Of a stretch of 64,000 bases of DNA, positions 43,701-52,428 are shown in pieces. Both the position numbers and the translations under genes were made by a program. Origin of the DNA: UBA10649 sp963793105 (GTDB lineage Bacteria; Actinomycetota; Actinomycetes; S36-B12); the NCBI GenBank assembly GCA_963793105.1, contig CAWBZB010000008.1:248001-312000 (forward strand), in the 5' to 3' direction. How positions within the stretch are numbered: the stretch's first letter is position 1; every line of letters starts with the position of its first letter. The notes beneath the pieces were generated by a model. That model saw only the letters and a list, made by a program, of their open reading frames with translations, did no database searches and had not been told where the DNA came from.

Positions 43701-43737
43701 GGCACCCACACCAATCCCAGTGGTTGGTGTGGGTGCC
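43701..43737 (+). terminator. Intrinsic terminator of the fasciclin gene
   Basis: GGCACCCACACCAA pairs with TTGGTGTGGGTGCC (14-bp perfect stem) around a 9-base loop and is followed by TTTGCG. It lies 29 bases after the stop codon and is the clearest terminator in the window. Confidence 0.92.
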
Positions 43738-43824
43738 TTTGCGTTGTGCGGCGTGCGTTGCGCACCGGCACCTCTGGGTACCTGCGTTAACTGCTCCGTA
43801 ACGGGGGTCCACTACCGTCGCCGG

Positions 43825-45654
43825 GTGCCCCCGGCTGCCCCGAATCCGATCATTCGACTTCTCGACGAGGTCTACGCCGAAGTGCAGGGCCTCGACGGCG
43901 GCGAGGTCGCGACGTACATCCCGGAGCTGGCGAAAGCCGACCCATCCATCTGCGGCCTCGCCGTCGCCACGCTCGACGGTCACGTGTACACCGCGGGCGA
44001 TCTCGTGCCCTTCACCATCCAATCGGTGTCCAAGCCGTTCATCTACGCCCTCGCGCTCGCCGACAGCGGTCCGGAGGCTGTACTCGCCAAGGTCGGCGCC
44101 GAGCCGACCGGCGACCCGTTCAACACGATCAGCCTGGATGACGTCACCATTCGCGCGCACAACCCCATGGTCAACGCGGGCGCCATCGTCACGACGAGCC
44201 TGGTGGCGGGCGCGACGCGCGAGGACCAGTTCGAGAGGCTGCTGAGCGGGCTGTCCGCCTTCGCGGGCCGCGCACTCACCGTCGACGAGAGCGTCTTCGA
44301 GTCCGAGAACGCCACGGGCGATCGCAACCGCGCCATCGCCTACCTCATGCGTTCGGCCGGGCTGCTGGACGAGGACGTCGAGCGGCAGATCGCGAACTAC
44401 TTCCGGCAGTGCGCCGTCGTCGTCACCGCCCAGGATCTCGCGGTGATGACGGCGACCCTCGCGAACGCCGGCGTCAACCCGATCACGGGCGTCGAGGTGA
44501 TCCCCCGCCATGTCGTCGCCTCCGTGCTGACCGTCATGGCGACCTGCGGCATGTACGACTACTCCGGCGAGTGGCTCTACCGGGTGGGTCTGCCCGCCAA
44601 GAGCGGCGTGAGCGGCGCGGTCGCCGCCGTGCTTCCCGGGCAGCTGGGACTCGCGGCCCACAGCCCACGCCTCGATCCGCAGGGCAACAGCGTGCGCGGC
44701 GTCACCGCGTGCGAACTGATCTCCGAACGTCTCGGTCTGCATCTGCTCCTCCCCGGAGAGCGGGTCCGCTCGAGCCTGCGGCGCACCTACCGCGGCTACG
44801 CCGTCCGCTCGCGGCGCCTGAGAAGCCAGGCCCAGCTTGCCGTCCTCGAGGCGCACGGCACGGAGATCGTCGCCTACGAGTTGGGCGGCGACGAGGCCTT
44901 CGCGGCCGTCGAGCCCTTCGTGCGGGTCGTGCTCGAGGACGACCGGGCTCGATGGGTCGTGATCGACATGCGCCGCGTCACCCGCATCGACCGGGCCGCC
45001 CTCGCTCTCATGGACGGCCTCATCGATCAGCTCGTCAGCGACGGCTGCATCGTCGGCATCGTCGAGCCCCGGTCGCAGAGCCCGCGAGTGGCCGTCCGCG
45101 ACCTTGCTCCCCAGTGCCCCCGGTTCTCCGACGCGGACGGAGCACTCGAGTGGGCCGAGACGCAGCTGCTGCACGAGCACGATCTCGACGACGCGCTGCC
45201 GGAGGAACTCGTGCCGCTCGCCGAGCAGGACCTCCTGCGGGGACTGCCCGAGGAGATCATCACGGCGATCGAGGACCGCGTCGTGACGAAGGTCTTTCAT
45301 GCGGGGACCGTGGTGTTCGAGGAAGGCGATGAGTCGGACGGGCTCTACTTCGTCGGCGCGGGCCAGGTGGCAGCCGACGTGCGCCTCGCCGGCCGCGGGG
45401 GGCGAAGGCGGCTGAGCACCATCGCCAGCGGAGCGGTCTTCGGCGAGCTGGCCATCGTCGACGGACGACCGAGGTCGACCCGGATCGTCGCCATCGACCC
45501 CACCATCTGCTTCGTGCTCTCCCCTGAGGCATTCCGCGAGCTCTGGGACACGGCTCCCGAGGCCTGCGCCAGCCTGGCGATGGCCATCGCTCGAAGCCTC
45601 TCCGAGCGCCTGCGGTACTCCACTGCAGACGTCGCCGCCCTCGAGCAGGTCTGA
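43825..45654 (+). CDS. glsA: Glutaminase fused to STAS and cNMP-binding domains
   Basis: The 609-residue protein from GTG 43825 has a glutaminase at about residues 15-305. It has the beta-lactamase-like fold with Ser67-x-x-Lys70 (TIQSVSKPF) and conserved NPMVNAGAIV, ENATGDRNRAIAYLMRSAG and YRVGLPAKSGVSGAV. About 330-430 is a STAS-like domain (RWVVIDMRRVTRIDRAALAL). About 450-600 is a cNMP-type barrel (AGTVVFEEGDESDGLYFVGA, then VFGELAIVDGRPRSTRIVA). Glutaminase converts Gln to Glu plus ammonia; the added domains suggest regulation by a partner and a nucleotide. The terminator at 43701-43737 rules out the upstream starts. Confidence 0.92.
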   Translation: MPPAAPNPIIRLLDEVYAEVQGLDGGEVATYIPELAKADPSICGLAVATLDGHVYTAGDLVPFTIQSVSKPFIYALALADSGPEAVLAKVGAEPTGDPFNTISLDDVTIRAHNPMVNAGAIVTTSLVAGATREDQFERLLSGLSAFAGRALTVDESVFESENATGDRNRAIAYLMRSAGLLDEDVERQIANYFRQCAVVVTAQDLAVMTATLANAGVNPITGVEVIPRHVVASVLTVMATCGMYDYSGEWLYRVGLPAKSGVSGAVAAVLPGQLGLAAHSPRLDPQGNSVRGVTACELISERLGLHLLLPGERVRSSLRRTYRGYAVRSRRLRSQAQLAVLEAHGTEIVAYELGGDEAFAAVEPFVRVVLEDDRARWVVIDMRRVTRIDRAALALMDGLIDQLVSDGCIVGIVEPRSQSPRVAVRDLAPQCPRFSDADGALEWAETQLLHEHDLDDALPEELVPLAEQDLLRGLPEEIITAIEDRVVTKVFHAGTVVFEEGDESDGLYFVGAGQVAADVRLAGRGGRRRLSTIASGAVFGELAIVDGRPRSTRIVAIDPTICFVLSPEAFRELWDTAPEACASLAMAIARSLSERLRYSTADVAALEQV

Positions 45655-45691
45655 CGGGGTCGTCCGCTGCTGACCGTGCCGCCGGGGCCGG

Positions 45692-46339
45692 TCACCCAGG
45701 CAACGGCACCTGCGATCGGGCAGGGCGACGATCCAGGCGCCAGGCCAGCAGGTACAGGAGGGCACAGGTGAGGAACGGACTGACGGTGACCGCGGTCGAG
45801 GTGGCCGCGGTCGCGAAGCCGAAACCGGCCGCGAGCCCGGCGCCCACGACCGGAACCACGGCGACCACAATCAGGGCGACCGCTCCGCGCACCGGCCGGC
45901 GGTAGCCCCACACGGCGAGGCACGCGCCGACGGCGAGCGCCAGTACGCCGATCACCGGGCCGCGAGTGTCCATGAAGTCCTGCCACGCCGACGGGGCGTA
46001 TGCCCACCACGCGCTGAGCACCACGACGCAGGCGAGCAGCGCCCAGAGCACCGGCTCGACCGTTCGTGGACTGACCCACGCCCAGATGCCCAGCCCGATC
46101 ATGGGCACCACCCAGGCGGCCGTGATGACCCACGCCTCCAGCCCACCCGGATCCTCGAACACGTAGCCCGACACGAACAGTGTGGCGAGGACGGTGAAGC
46201 CCAGGGCCACTGACACCGCAACGCGACGGCTGAAGGCCGCGATCAGGTGTGCGTCCCTGACGATGAGCGCGTAGACGCCGACGATGCCTCCGCACACGGC
46301 GAGCACCAGCAGGTTGGTCAGGATCACGGCCACCACCAC
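45692..46339 (-). CDS. Multi-pass membrane protein, unknown family
   Basis: About 215 residues, almost all hydrophobic with roughly seven helices (TNLLVLAVCGGIVGVYALIV; VSVALGFTVLATLFVSGYVF; WVVPMIGLGIWAWVSPR; VLWALLACVVVLSAWWAYAP; ALAVGACLAVWGYRRP; GAVALIVVAVVPVVGAGLAA). It ends in a short basic tail. The start is uncertain: three GTG codons in a row lie at 46331-46339 and a TTG is slightly upstream. It is divergent from the LLM gene and convergent with the glutaminase. No function assigned. Confidence 0.6.
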   Translation of the reverse strand: MVVAVILTNLLVLAVCGGIVGVYALIVRDAHLIAAFSRRVAVSVALGFTVLATLFVSGYVFEDPGGLEAWVITAAWVVPMIGLGIWAWVSPRTVEPVLWALLACVVVLSAWWAYAPSAWQDFMDTRGPVIGVLALAVGACLAVWGYRRPVRGAVALIVVAVVPVVGAGLAAGFGFATAATSTAVTVSPFLTCALLYLLAWRLDRRPARSQVPLPG

Positions 46340-46465
46340 CTCGGGCAGGCTCCCCTTCAAGGGTAGCTGCTCGCCGGCAGGTGACCGAGACCTGCAGCAA
46401 CCCGCACCACCCGGGGCTCTTGCTGCCGGTTTGAGCAGGGCTCGGCGCGAGTGGGAGGCTGAGGC

Positions 46466-47326
46466 ATGACTGTTGATGTGGGCGTCGTCATCCGGCCGCA
46501 GTCCCCACCAGAGACCATGCGCACGCTTGTCCGCCACGCGGAGTCCGTCGGGCTCGGGCAGGTGTGGCTGTGGGAGGACTGCTTCCTCGAGGGGGGCGTC
46601 GCCTCGACCGCCACTGCGCTCGCCGACACCGAGCGGCTCGCGGTGGGGATCGGGCTGCTCCCGGTTCCGCTGCGCAACGTCGCGGCCACCGCCATGGAGA
46701 TCGCCACGCTCGATCGCCTGCACGGCGGCCGCCTGCGGGTGGCCGTGGGCCACGGCGTTCAGGAGTGGATGGGCCAGGTCGGCGGACGGGCCGACTCACC
46801 CATGACGCTCATGCGCGAGTACCTCGGCGCCCTGCGCCGCCTGCTCGCCGGCGAGACCGTCACCGCGGAGGGGACGTACGTCCGGCTCCAGGAGGTGGCG
46901 CTGGACTGGCCGCCCGCCGTACCGACCCGGATCCTGATGGGGGCGGCGGGTCCCCGGTCGCTCAGCCTCGCCGGTGAGCTCGCCGACGGGGTCGTCGTCA
47001 TGGAGGACACCTCGCCGGAGGCACTGGCGTCGGCCATCGCCTCCATTCGGGAGGGGCGCGAGAAGGGGCGACGAGAGACCGGCTTCGACGTGGTCGTCTA
47101 CCTGCGCGCGTACCGCGGCCCCGACGCCCAGGACAAGCTGCGACGCGACGGCAAGCACGCGACCGGGAACTTCGGGGTCACGTTGAGCACGGGCGCCGTC
47201 GAGCAGGCCGTCGCCGACCTCGCCGGTGCGGGAGCGACGACGGTGGTCCTCGTCCCCGCAGGCGACGAGCCCTCGGTCACGGCCTACCTCGACGAGGCTG
47301 CGGGCATCATCCGTGGACTCCCCTGA
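46466..47326 (+). CDS. LLM-class flavin/F420-dependent oxidoreductase
   Basis: The 286-residue TIM-barrel protein resembles luciferase-like monooxygenases: VVIRPQSPPETMRTLVRHAE, GIGLLPVPLRNVAATAMEIA, TLDRLHGGRLRVAVGHGVQE and TRILMGAAGPRSLSLAGELA. Actinobacterial members mostly use coenzyme F420 as hydride carrier. The substrate is unknown. It is probably transcribed alone; the next gene starts 52 bases later and has its own context. Confidence 0.85.
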   Translation: MTVDVGVVIRPQSPPETMRTLVRHAESVGLGQVWLWEDCFLEGGVASTATALADTERLAVGIGLLPVPLRNVAATAMEIATLDRLHGGRLRVAVGHGVQEWMGQVGGRADSPMTLMREYLGALRRLLAGETVTAEGTYVRLQEVALDWPPAVPTRILMGAAGPRSLSLAGELADGVVVMEDTSPEALASAIASIREGREKGRRETGFDVVVYLRAYRGPDAQDKLRRDGKHATGNFGVTLSTGAVEQAVADLAGAGATTVVLVPAGDEPSVTAYLDEAAGIIRGLP

Positions 47327-47378
47327 CGACATCCGCGGCCCCGGGTACGCGGCCGTCCGAGGAACCTAGGATTCCCTC

Positions 47379-47933
47379 ATGGCCACCAACCCCGACCGCT
47401 CGAGCTACTTCCCGGCCATCGAGAAGAAGTACGGGCAGCCCATGTCCTACTGGTTCGACCAGATGGCCGAGATCTCCGACCGCAAGTACCCCGAGCAGAT
47501 CGCCTACCTGCGGGAGAACCACGGATTCAGCCAGGCGCACGCCAACGCGCTGGTCATGTACAGCCGCGGCTCGACGAGCGCCCATCGCGTCCACACCGTC
47601 GACGAGTACCTCGAGCCGTTCGACGAGACCAAGCGGGCGACCGTGCGCGCGATCTTCGCGGCCATCACGTCGAAGTACCCGAAGCTGGAACTGGTCATCG
47701 CCTGGAACCAGCCGATGCTCAAGCTCGGCACCCAGTACGTCTTCGGAGTCTCGGTGCTGAAGAACCACCTCCTCATCGCGCCGTGGAGCAAGGACGCGCT
47801 GGACGAGTTCGCCCCGCGGCTGACCGACTACAAGGTCAACAAGAAGACCATCCAGGTGCCGGTTGACTGGAAGCCCGACGCGAAGCTGCTGCGCGACATG
47901 GTGGCCGCGCGCTTGGCCGAGATCTCCGACTGA
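47379..47933 (+). CDS. DUF4287 plus DUF1801/DUF5655-like protein
   Basis: The 184-residue soluble protein has an N-terminal DUF4287-like part at about 15-70 (YFPAIEKKYGQPMSYWFDQM, YPEQIAYLRENHGFSQAHAN). A C-terminal YdhG/DUF1801-type domain follows at about 85-180 (RAIFAAITSKYPKLELVIAW, LLIAPWSKDALDEFAPRL and DYKVNKKTIQVPVDWKPDAK). Both domains are common but functionally uncharacterised. Its stop overlaps the arr start (TGATG), so the two are translationally coupled. Confidence 0.85.
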   Translation: MATNPDRSSYFPAIEKKYGQPMSYWFDQMAEISDRKYPEQIAYLRENHGFSQAHANALVMYSRGSTSAHRVHTVDEYLEPFDETKRATVRAIFAAITSKYPKLELVIAWNQPMLKLGTQYVFGVSVLKNHLLIAPWSKDALDEFAPRLTDYKVNKKTIQVPVDWKPDAKLLRDMVAARLAEISD

Positions 47934-48355
47934 TGGATCCCGCGCGGCTCGGACCCGCCGACCCGGGGCCGTTCTTCCACGGAACCAAGGCCGATCTCAC
48001 GGTCGGCGAGCGCCTCGACCCGGGGAACACCTCCAACTTCGGCAGTGGCAAGGCGGCCAACTTCGTCTACCTCACCGCGTCGCTCGACGCCGCCGTCTGG
48101 GGCGCGGAGCTGGCGCAGGGCGACGCGCCGGGTCGCATCTACCTCGTGGAGCCCGCCGGCGTGTTCGAGGACGATCCGAACCTGACCGACAAGAAGTTCC
48201 CCGGCAACGTCACCAGGTCCTACCGCACCCGCGAGCCCCTGGTCGTGGTCGGCGAGGTCATCGCGTGGCAGGGCCATCCCCCCGAGGTATTGCAGCGCAT
48301 GCGCGACCACCTGGCCGAACTCGACGAGCAGGGCATCGAGGCCATCAACGACTGA
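47933..48355 (+). CDS. arr: NAD+-dependent rifampin ADP-ribosyltransferase
   Basis: The 140-residue protein matches the Arr family along its whole length: GPFFHGTKADLTVGERLDPG, FVYLTASLDAAVWGAELAQG, RIYLVEPAGVFEDDPNLTDK and KFPGNVTRSYRTREPLVVVG. Arr transfers ADP-ribose from NAD+ to the C23 hydroxyl of rifamycins and inactivates them. The length of about 140 is normal. The start codon overlaps the upstream stop, so expression depends on the DUF4287 gene. Arr homologues are widespread on actinobacterial chromosomes, and no mobile-element marks flank this one. Confidence 0.93.
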   Translation: MDPARLGPADPGPFFHGTKADLTVGERLDPGNTSNFGSGKAANFVYLTASLDAAVWGAELAQGDAPGRIYLVEPAGVFEDDPNLTDKKFPGNVTRSYRTREPLVVVGEVIAWQGHPPEVLQRMRDHLAELDEQGIEAIND

Positions 48356-48402
48356 CCCACGCCGGCAGCGGACTCCTTTCGCGGAGCCTCAATCGCGTCC
48401 GG

Positions 48403-49032
48403 CTACTTCGACTTCACCTCGGACACCAGCGTGCCGACGCGGACTCCCGGCTGGAAGACGTCGGTCTTGAGCAACTCGTTCAGGATGCCCGCCGCCTCCG
48501 CCGTCATCGTGAGCTGGCCCATCATGTCCCAGCCCTTCTTCGTCGCCTTGGTGCGTACCCGCGAGAGCGTGAACACCGTGAGCGTCTGGGAGAACTGGCC
48601 GGTCTCGGCCGAGTAGGGGCCGTAGATCCCGGCGGTGACCGTGCCGACGGCGCCCGCGCGCCGGATCACCAGCTCGCCGAGTCCGGCCAAGGCCTCGGCG
48701 GGGCCGTTGTACCAGCTGATGCCCCCGATCTCCCCGTCCACGTCGATCCGCCGCGTTCCCGTCGCCGTCGACTGTCCCCTGAGCGGGAACTCGGCGCCCA
48801 GGGACCCGTCGTCGCCCTGGCCCACCGCCACGCTGCTGGCCCCGTAGAAGAAGACCCCGGCCTTGAACATCTGCGACACGAATGACGGGCCGAAGATCAG
48901 TTCGACATTCCCGCCGACGGCCTTCGGCTTCGCGGCCGGGACCGCCGCCTGGCTCGGGACGGCCAGGACCGACATCCCCAGTGCCACCACGACTGCGAAG
49001 CCGATCACGCGCGACAACGTCCGACCTACCAT
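48403..49032 (-). CDS. Secreted protein of unknown function
   Basis: The 209-residue protein from ATG 49032 follows GAGGAG. It has a signal peptide (IGFAVVVALGMSVLAVPSQA) and a beta-rich mature part with ELIFGPSFVSQMFKAGVFFY, TGTRRIDVDGEIGGISWYNG and GAVGTVTAGIYGPYSAET. The pattern of alternating strands ending in RVGTLVSEVKSK is regular but I do not recognise the family. It would be exported; no partner is adjacent. It converges on arr. Confidence 0.6.
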   Translation of the reverse strand: MVGRTLSRVIGFAVVVALGMSVLAVPSQAAVPAAKPKAVGGNVELIFGPSFVSQMFKAGVFFYGASSVAVGQGDDGSLGAEFPLRGQSTATGTRRIDVDGEIGGISWYNGPAEALAGLGELVIRRAGAVGTVTAGIYGPYSAETGQFSQTLTVFTLSRVRTKATKKGWDMMGQLTMTAEAAGILNELLKTDVFQPGVRVGTLVSEVKSK

Positions 49033-49227
49033 GGGGAGCTCCTCATCATTGGGTGACGCCACTGTTGCAGAATCGGCGGCCCGACGCGTGCCGGACCGTG
49101 TCATGCCCACCGATTCGACCGCTCACGCCAACATGCCGACAGGGGCACCTGCATGCGGATACCGTCGGGTGACGCCCGTCGAACAACAGCGCGCTCGTTC
49201 GCAGCACAGACCATCCGGGAGGAAGAC

Positions 49228-49599
49228 ATGGAACTCGGCGCATTCTCGGTCAGCCTCGCCGTCACGGACCTGACGGCCTCGCGGGACTTCTACGACAAGC
49301 TGGGCTTCGCCCCTCACGGCGGGGACGCTGCCCAAGGCTGGCTGATCATGAAGAACGGCGACTGCATCATCGGCCTGTTCCAGGGCATGTTCGACAAGAA
49401 CATCCTGACCTTCAACCCGGGCTGGGACAGCGACGCCCAGGACCTGCCCGAGTTCACCGATGTGCGCGAACTGCAGCACCGGCTCAGGGAAAGCGGCGTC
49501 TCACTGCTGAGCGAGGCCGACGAGAGCACGACCGGGCCGGCCAGCTTCATGATCGCCGATCCGGACGGGAACATGATCCTGTTCGACCAGCACCGGTGA
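49228..49599 (+). CDS. VOC superfamily (glyoxalase-like) protein
   Basis: The 123-residue protein starts MELGAFSVSLAVTDLTASRD and shows the two beta-alpha-beta3 units of the vicinal-oxygen-chelate fold, ending SFMIADPDGNMILFDQHR. Metal-ligand positions are partly occupied (the final Glu is replaced in MILFDQ), so it may be a binding or resistance-type VOC rather than a glyoxalase I. ATG 49228 is chosen over an upstream in-frame ATG at 49153 because the fold starts there. Confidence 0.85.
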   Translation: MELGAFSVSLAVTDLTASRDFYDKLGFAPHGGDAAQGWLIMKNGDCIIGLFQGMFDKNILTFNPGWDSDAQDLPEFTDVRELQHRLRESGVSLLSEADESTTGPASFMIADPDGNMILFDQHR

Positions 49600-49617
49600 C
49601 AGCGAGAGGGGTGACGC

Positions 49618-50061
49618 ATGCCCGTCGAGGGTGAGTACGAGCCGAGCACGTCGCCGTGGGTGGCACAGCAGGTCGCCGAGTACGAGGCATCCGGCGGGCA
49701 ACGCGCCAACACGCTGCGCGACACGGGGATCCCGATCATCGTCGTGACGATGCGCGGAGCGAAGAGCGGGAAGGTCCGCAAGATCGGGCTGATGCGCGTC
49801 GAGCACGAGGGCGAGTACGCGCTCGTGGCCAGCCGGGGCGGCCACCCGGAGCACCCTGGCTGGTACCACAACCTCATCGCGCAGCCGCACGTCATGATCC
49901 AGGACGGACCTGAGCCGCACGACTTCGTCGTCCGCGAGGTCGAGGGTGCAGAGCGTCAGGAATGGTGGGACCGATCGGTGGCAGTGTTCCCGACCTACGC
50001 CTCCTACGCGCAGAAGGCGGGACGGCTCATTCCGGTGCTGGTGGCATCGCCCACGCCGTGA
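49618..50061 (+). CDS. Deazaflavin-dependent (F420) nitroreductase family protein
   Basis: The 147-residue protein resembles Mycobacterium Ddn-type split-barrel reductases: TGIPIIVVTMRGAKSGKVRK, IGLMRVEHEGEYALVASRGG and HPGWYHNLIAQPHVMIQDGP, then DRSVAVFPTYASYAQKAG. These use reduced F420 to reduce quinones or nitroaromatics. It starts 18 bases after the VOC gene and is probably co-transcribed with it. Confidence 0.88.
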   Translation: MPVEGEYEPSTSPWVAQQVAEYEASGGQRANTLRDTGIPIIVVTMRGAKSGKVRKIGLMRVEHEGEYALVASRGGHPEHPGWYHNLIAQPHVMIQDGPEPHDFVVREVEGAERQEWWDRSVAVFPTYASYAQKAGRLIPVLVASPTP

Positions 50062-50173
50062 CAGTCGCGCGCCCCAGCCCGGGCATTCTCGACGCGAGGG
50101 ACTCCTTTCCGGCCACGGTGGGCGTCCAGCACTTCCACACGGCCCCGTTCGCGGCCCCGTTCGCGCCCCCTTT

Positions 50174-50238
50174 CGCCGAGACCTGCACTCGTCGGGACCA
50201 TGGACGGCCGGTGGTCCCGGTTGGTGCAGGGCTCGGCG
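50174..50238. repeat. 65-bp interspersed palindromic repeat, copy 1
   Basis: The outer arms CGCCGAGACCTGCAC and GTGCAGGGCTCGGCG are near-perfect inverted copies. The inner arms CGGGACCA and TGGTCCCG pair around an 11-base loop. The same 65-base structure is at 52336-52400 with different inner bases but matching outer arms, which points to a dispersed family. It lies between the Ddn-like gene and the LtrA gene. Confidence 0.75.
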
Positions 50239-50264
50239 GGGGAGGGAAGGGCGGGGCGGGGCGG

Positions 50265-51431
50265 CTACGCGGGCACGGAGCCCCGTCGGAGGACGGCGTT
50301 CACCGCGATCAGGGCCACCAGCACCAGCCCGATGACGAGGATCGGCAGGGCCATCACGGAGACCGCGACGACGACCACGATGGCCGCGCCCGAGGCGGCC
50401 GCCAGGCCCGGGCTGTCCATCGTCGGCCGATGCAGCGCCCACATCGAGGCCGCGTAGATCGCCACCGGGATCCCGACCGCGAGCGTCGCCACCTGCATCG
50501 ATACCTCGGCGTGATCGGTCTGCACGTCGACCACGACGGCGACGCCCGCGCCGACGGCGGCGGCGGCCAGGAAGATCACGTAGTGGCCGAAGCCCCAGAT
50601 GAAGGCTCCCCGCTGGCTGCCCTCGCCCCGTCCGGTCCGCTCCAGGACGCCCACCGTGGGCGCGTTGAAGTAGAGCCACCACATCGAGCAGACGATCACC
50701 AGCGCGCCCGTGGCCGTGAGCACGAGCGTGCCCAGGCTCTCGGTGACGTCCGCCGCAGACTGCACCGCGATCACGGAGGCCAGGATGGACTCGCCCAGGA
50801 CGATGATGGTGAGCAGGCCGTACCGCTCGGCGATGTGGTGCGGATGCCACGGAATGGACGCCTTGCGCTGCCCCCAGACGGGCACGGCCATCTCGCAGGC
50901 CACGAGCACCACGAACAGCGGCAGCTGCAGCGGGCCGGAGACGAAGACGGCGAACAGGATCCACAGCACCTGCAGCACGCCGATGCCCAGCGCCATGCCC
51001 CGCAGGGCCGTGGCGCGAGGCGGATCCGACCGCGCGGCCCGCAGGTACTGGTACACCAGCGAGAGTCGGACGATCACGTAGCCGACGACCATCACCCTGA
51101 AGTCACCGTCGAAAGCCGTCGGCACCCCCGCGGCCAGCACCAGGATGCCGGCGACCTGGACGAAGGTCGCGATGCGGTACACCGCGTCGTCGTTGTCGTA
51201 GCCGGACGCGAACCACGTGAACTGCAGCCACGCCCACCAGACGGCGAAGAACACCATGGGGAAGGCGATCAACGCCTGCGACACATGGTTCTCGGCGACC
51301 GCATGATGCAGGCTGGCCGCCACCTGGGCGATCGCCACGACGAAGCAGAGGTCAACGAAGAGCTCCAGGGGGGTCGCCGCCCGGTGCACCTCGGTCGGCG
51401 ATCGCGGGACCAGCGTTGCCAGTCGAGCCAT
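50265..51431 (-). CDS. ltrA: Low temperature requirement protein A (LtrA) family membrane protein
   Basis: The 388-residue protein starts MARLATLVPRSPTEVHRAAT and contains the LtrA signature TPLELFVDLCFVVAIAQVAA. About ten helices follow (for example IAFPMVFFAVWWAWLQFTWF, LLTIIVLGESILASVIAVQS and WGFGHYVIFLAAAAVGAGVA). The family is named from a Listeria low-temperature mutant; the molecular role is unknown. The Met at 51431 is the usual family start; an upstream Met at 51485 is possible. It is divergent from the secreted protein at 51608. Confidence 0.88.
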   Translation of the reverse strand: MARLATLVPRSPTEVHRAATPLELFVDLCFVVAIAQVAASLHHAVAENHVSQALIAFPMVFFAVWWAWLQFTWFASGYDNDDAVYRIATFVQVAGILVLAAGVPTAFDGDFRVMVVGYVIVRLSLVYQYLRAARSDPPRATALRGMALGIGVLQVLWILFAVFVSGPLQLPLFVVLVACEMAVPVWGQRKASIPWHPHHIAERYGLLTIIVLGESILASVIAVQSAADVTESLGTLVLTATGALVIVCSMWWLYFNAPTVGVLERTGRGEGSQRGAFIWGFGHYVIFLAAAAVGAGVAVVVDVQTDHAEVSMQVATLAVGIPVAIYAASMWALHRPTMDSPGLAAASGAAIVVVVAVSVMALPILVIGLVLVALIAVNAVLRRGSVPA

Positions 51432-51607
51432 GGGTGGGTCCTTCCCTCGGATGACGCGGCGGCCAGGGTCAATCGGCAGGCCCATCGAAGCAGACAGCCC
51501 ACACCTGCGCCGCCACGCGCCCGCGTCTGCGTCTGCGTAGGCTGCGGAGCACGTCGCCGCCGCGCCTCAGTGGGGCCGCGCCCGCATTCGACACAGGAGT
51601 CGCAACG

Positions 51608-52315
51608 ATGCTCATGAGCAGCCGGCCCGCTCGATCCCGGACGACTCGCCGACTCGCCACCGTGGCGCTCGCACTCGGGATCGCCCTCGCGGTCGCGGTG
51701 CCGACGGGCGTGGCGCACGCGGCCCCCACCTCGGTTCCGCGCGGGGACCAGGTAGCCGCGCCTTCCGCCGAGCAGCCCAGACCACCCAAGCTCCCCCGGA
51801 ACTTCACCGGCACGGGTCGCTACCTGGTGCCCGACCTGAACATCGACGTGCCGTTCACGTGGAACGCCAAGGACGGCAACACCCAGATGATCGCCGGCGG
51901 TCCGCGCCATCGAATCTGGTTCACCAACGTGATCTACGGCGGCAACTTCTACACGTACACCTACAAGTGGCCCGGCATCCCGCCGGTGGCGTGCCAGCCG
52001 ATCCGCGGTGCGACGCTGGCCGGGCTCAACAAGGCGTTCGCCGGGGCCAGCTACGTGGGTCCGGAGATCCTGCAGGGCAAGACCCCTCGCGCGGTCGACC
52101 ATTGGCGGCTCTCGGTGGTCCTGCCGGACCTGCGCCTGCCCTTCGGGCAGGCCGACATCTACGTGGACCAGGAGGATCGGACCACGCTCTGGAACCTGCT
52201 CCACTTCGGACTGCAGAACCTGTACGACCCGAACCTGGACGAGTGGATCAAGATGACGTCCTGGGAGCACAAGCCGGGCACGGTCACGGTCCCGAAGGTG
52301 TGCCGAGGCCAGTAG
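51608..52315 (+). CDS. Secreted protein of unknown function
   Basis: The 235-residue protein has a twin-Arg-like n-region (RSRTTRRLATVALALGIALA) and signal cleavage near VAHAAPT. The mature protein contains NFTGTGRYLVPDLNIDVPFT, WFTNVIYGGNFYTYTYKWPG and ADIYVDQEDRTTLWNLLHFG. It has two Cys (VACQPIR and VPKVCRGQ) that could bond. I do not recognise the family. Two ATG codons (51608 and 51614) could serve as start. It is followed within 25 bases by the second palindromic repeat. Confidence 0.62.
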   Translation: MLMSSRPARSRTTRRLATVALALGIALAVAVPTGVAHAAPTSVPRGDQVAAPSAEQPRPPKLPRNFTGTGRYLVPDLNIDVPFTWNAKDGNTQMIAGGPRHRIWFTNVIYGGNFYTYTYKWPGIPPVACQPIRGATLAGLNKAFAGASYVGPEILQGKTPRAVDHWRLSVVLPDLRLPFGQADIYVDQEDRTTLWNLLHFGLQNLYDPNLDEWIKMTSWEHKPGTVTVPKVCRGQ

Positions 52316-52335
52316 CGAACGCCGCGACTCCCCTC

Positions 52336-52400
52336 CGCCGAGACCTGCACCAACCGGGCACTAGGCCCGCGGGTGGTGCCGATTGGTGCAGGGGTCGGCG
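52336..52400. repeat. 65-bp interspersed palindromic repeat, copy 2
   Basis: The outer arms CGCCGAGACCTGCACCAACC and GATTGGTGCAGGGGTCGGCG are inverted copies with few mismatches. The length is 65 bases, as in copy 1 at 50174-50238. It lies between two convergent genes, so it may also act as a bidirectional terminator. Confidence 0.75.
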
Positions 52401-52428
52401 AAAGGGAGGGAGAGACGGGGGGCGGACG

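Noticed and set aside
42952..45870. A 972-codon open frame on the minus strand
   Set aside because: It is antisense to the fasciclin and glutaminase genes and crosses a strong terminator; a GC-bias artefact.
46378..46440. Third copy of the 65-bp palindromic repeat (shares CCGAGACCTGCA)
   Set aside because: Only 12 bases match and the inverted partner arm is missing; the similarity may be chance.
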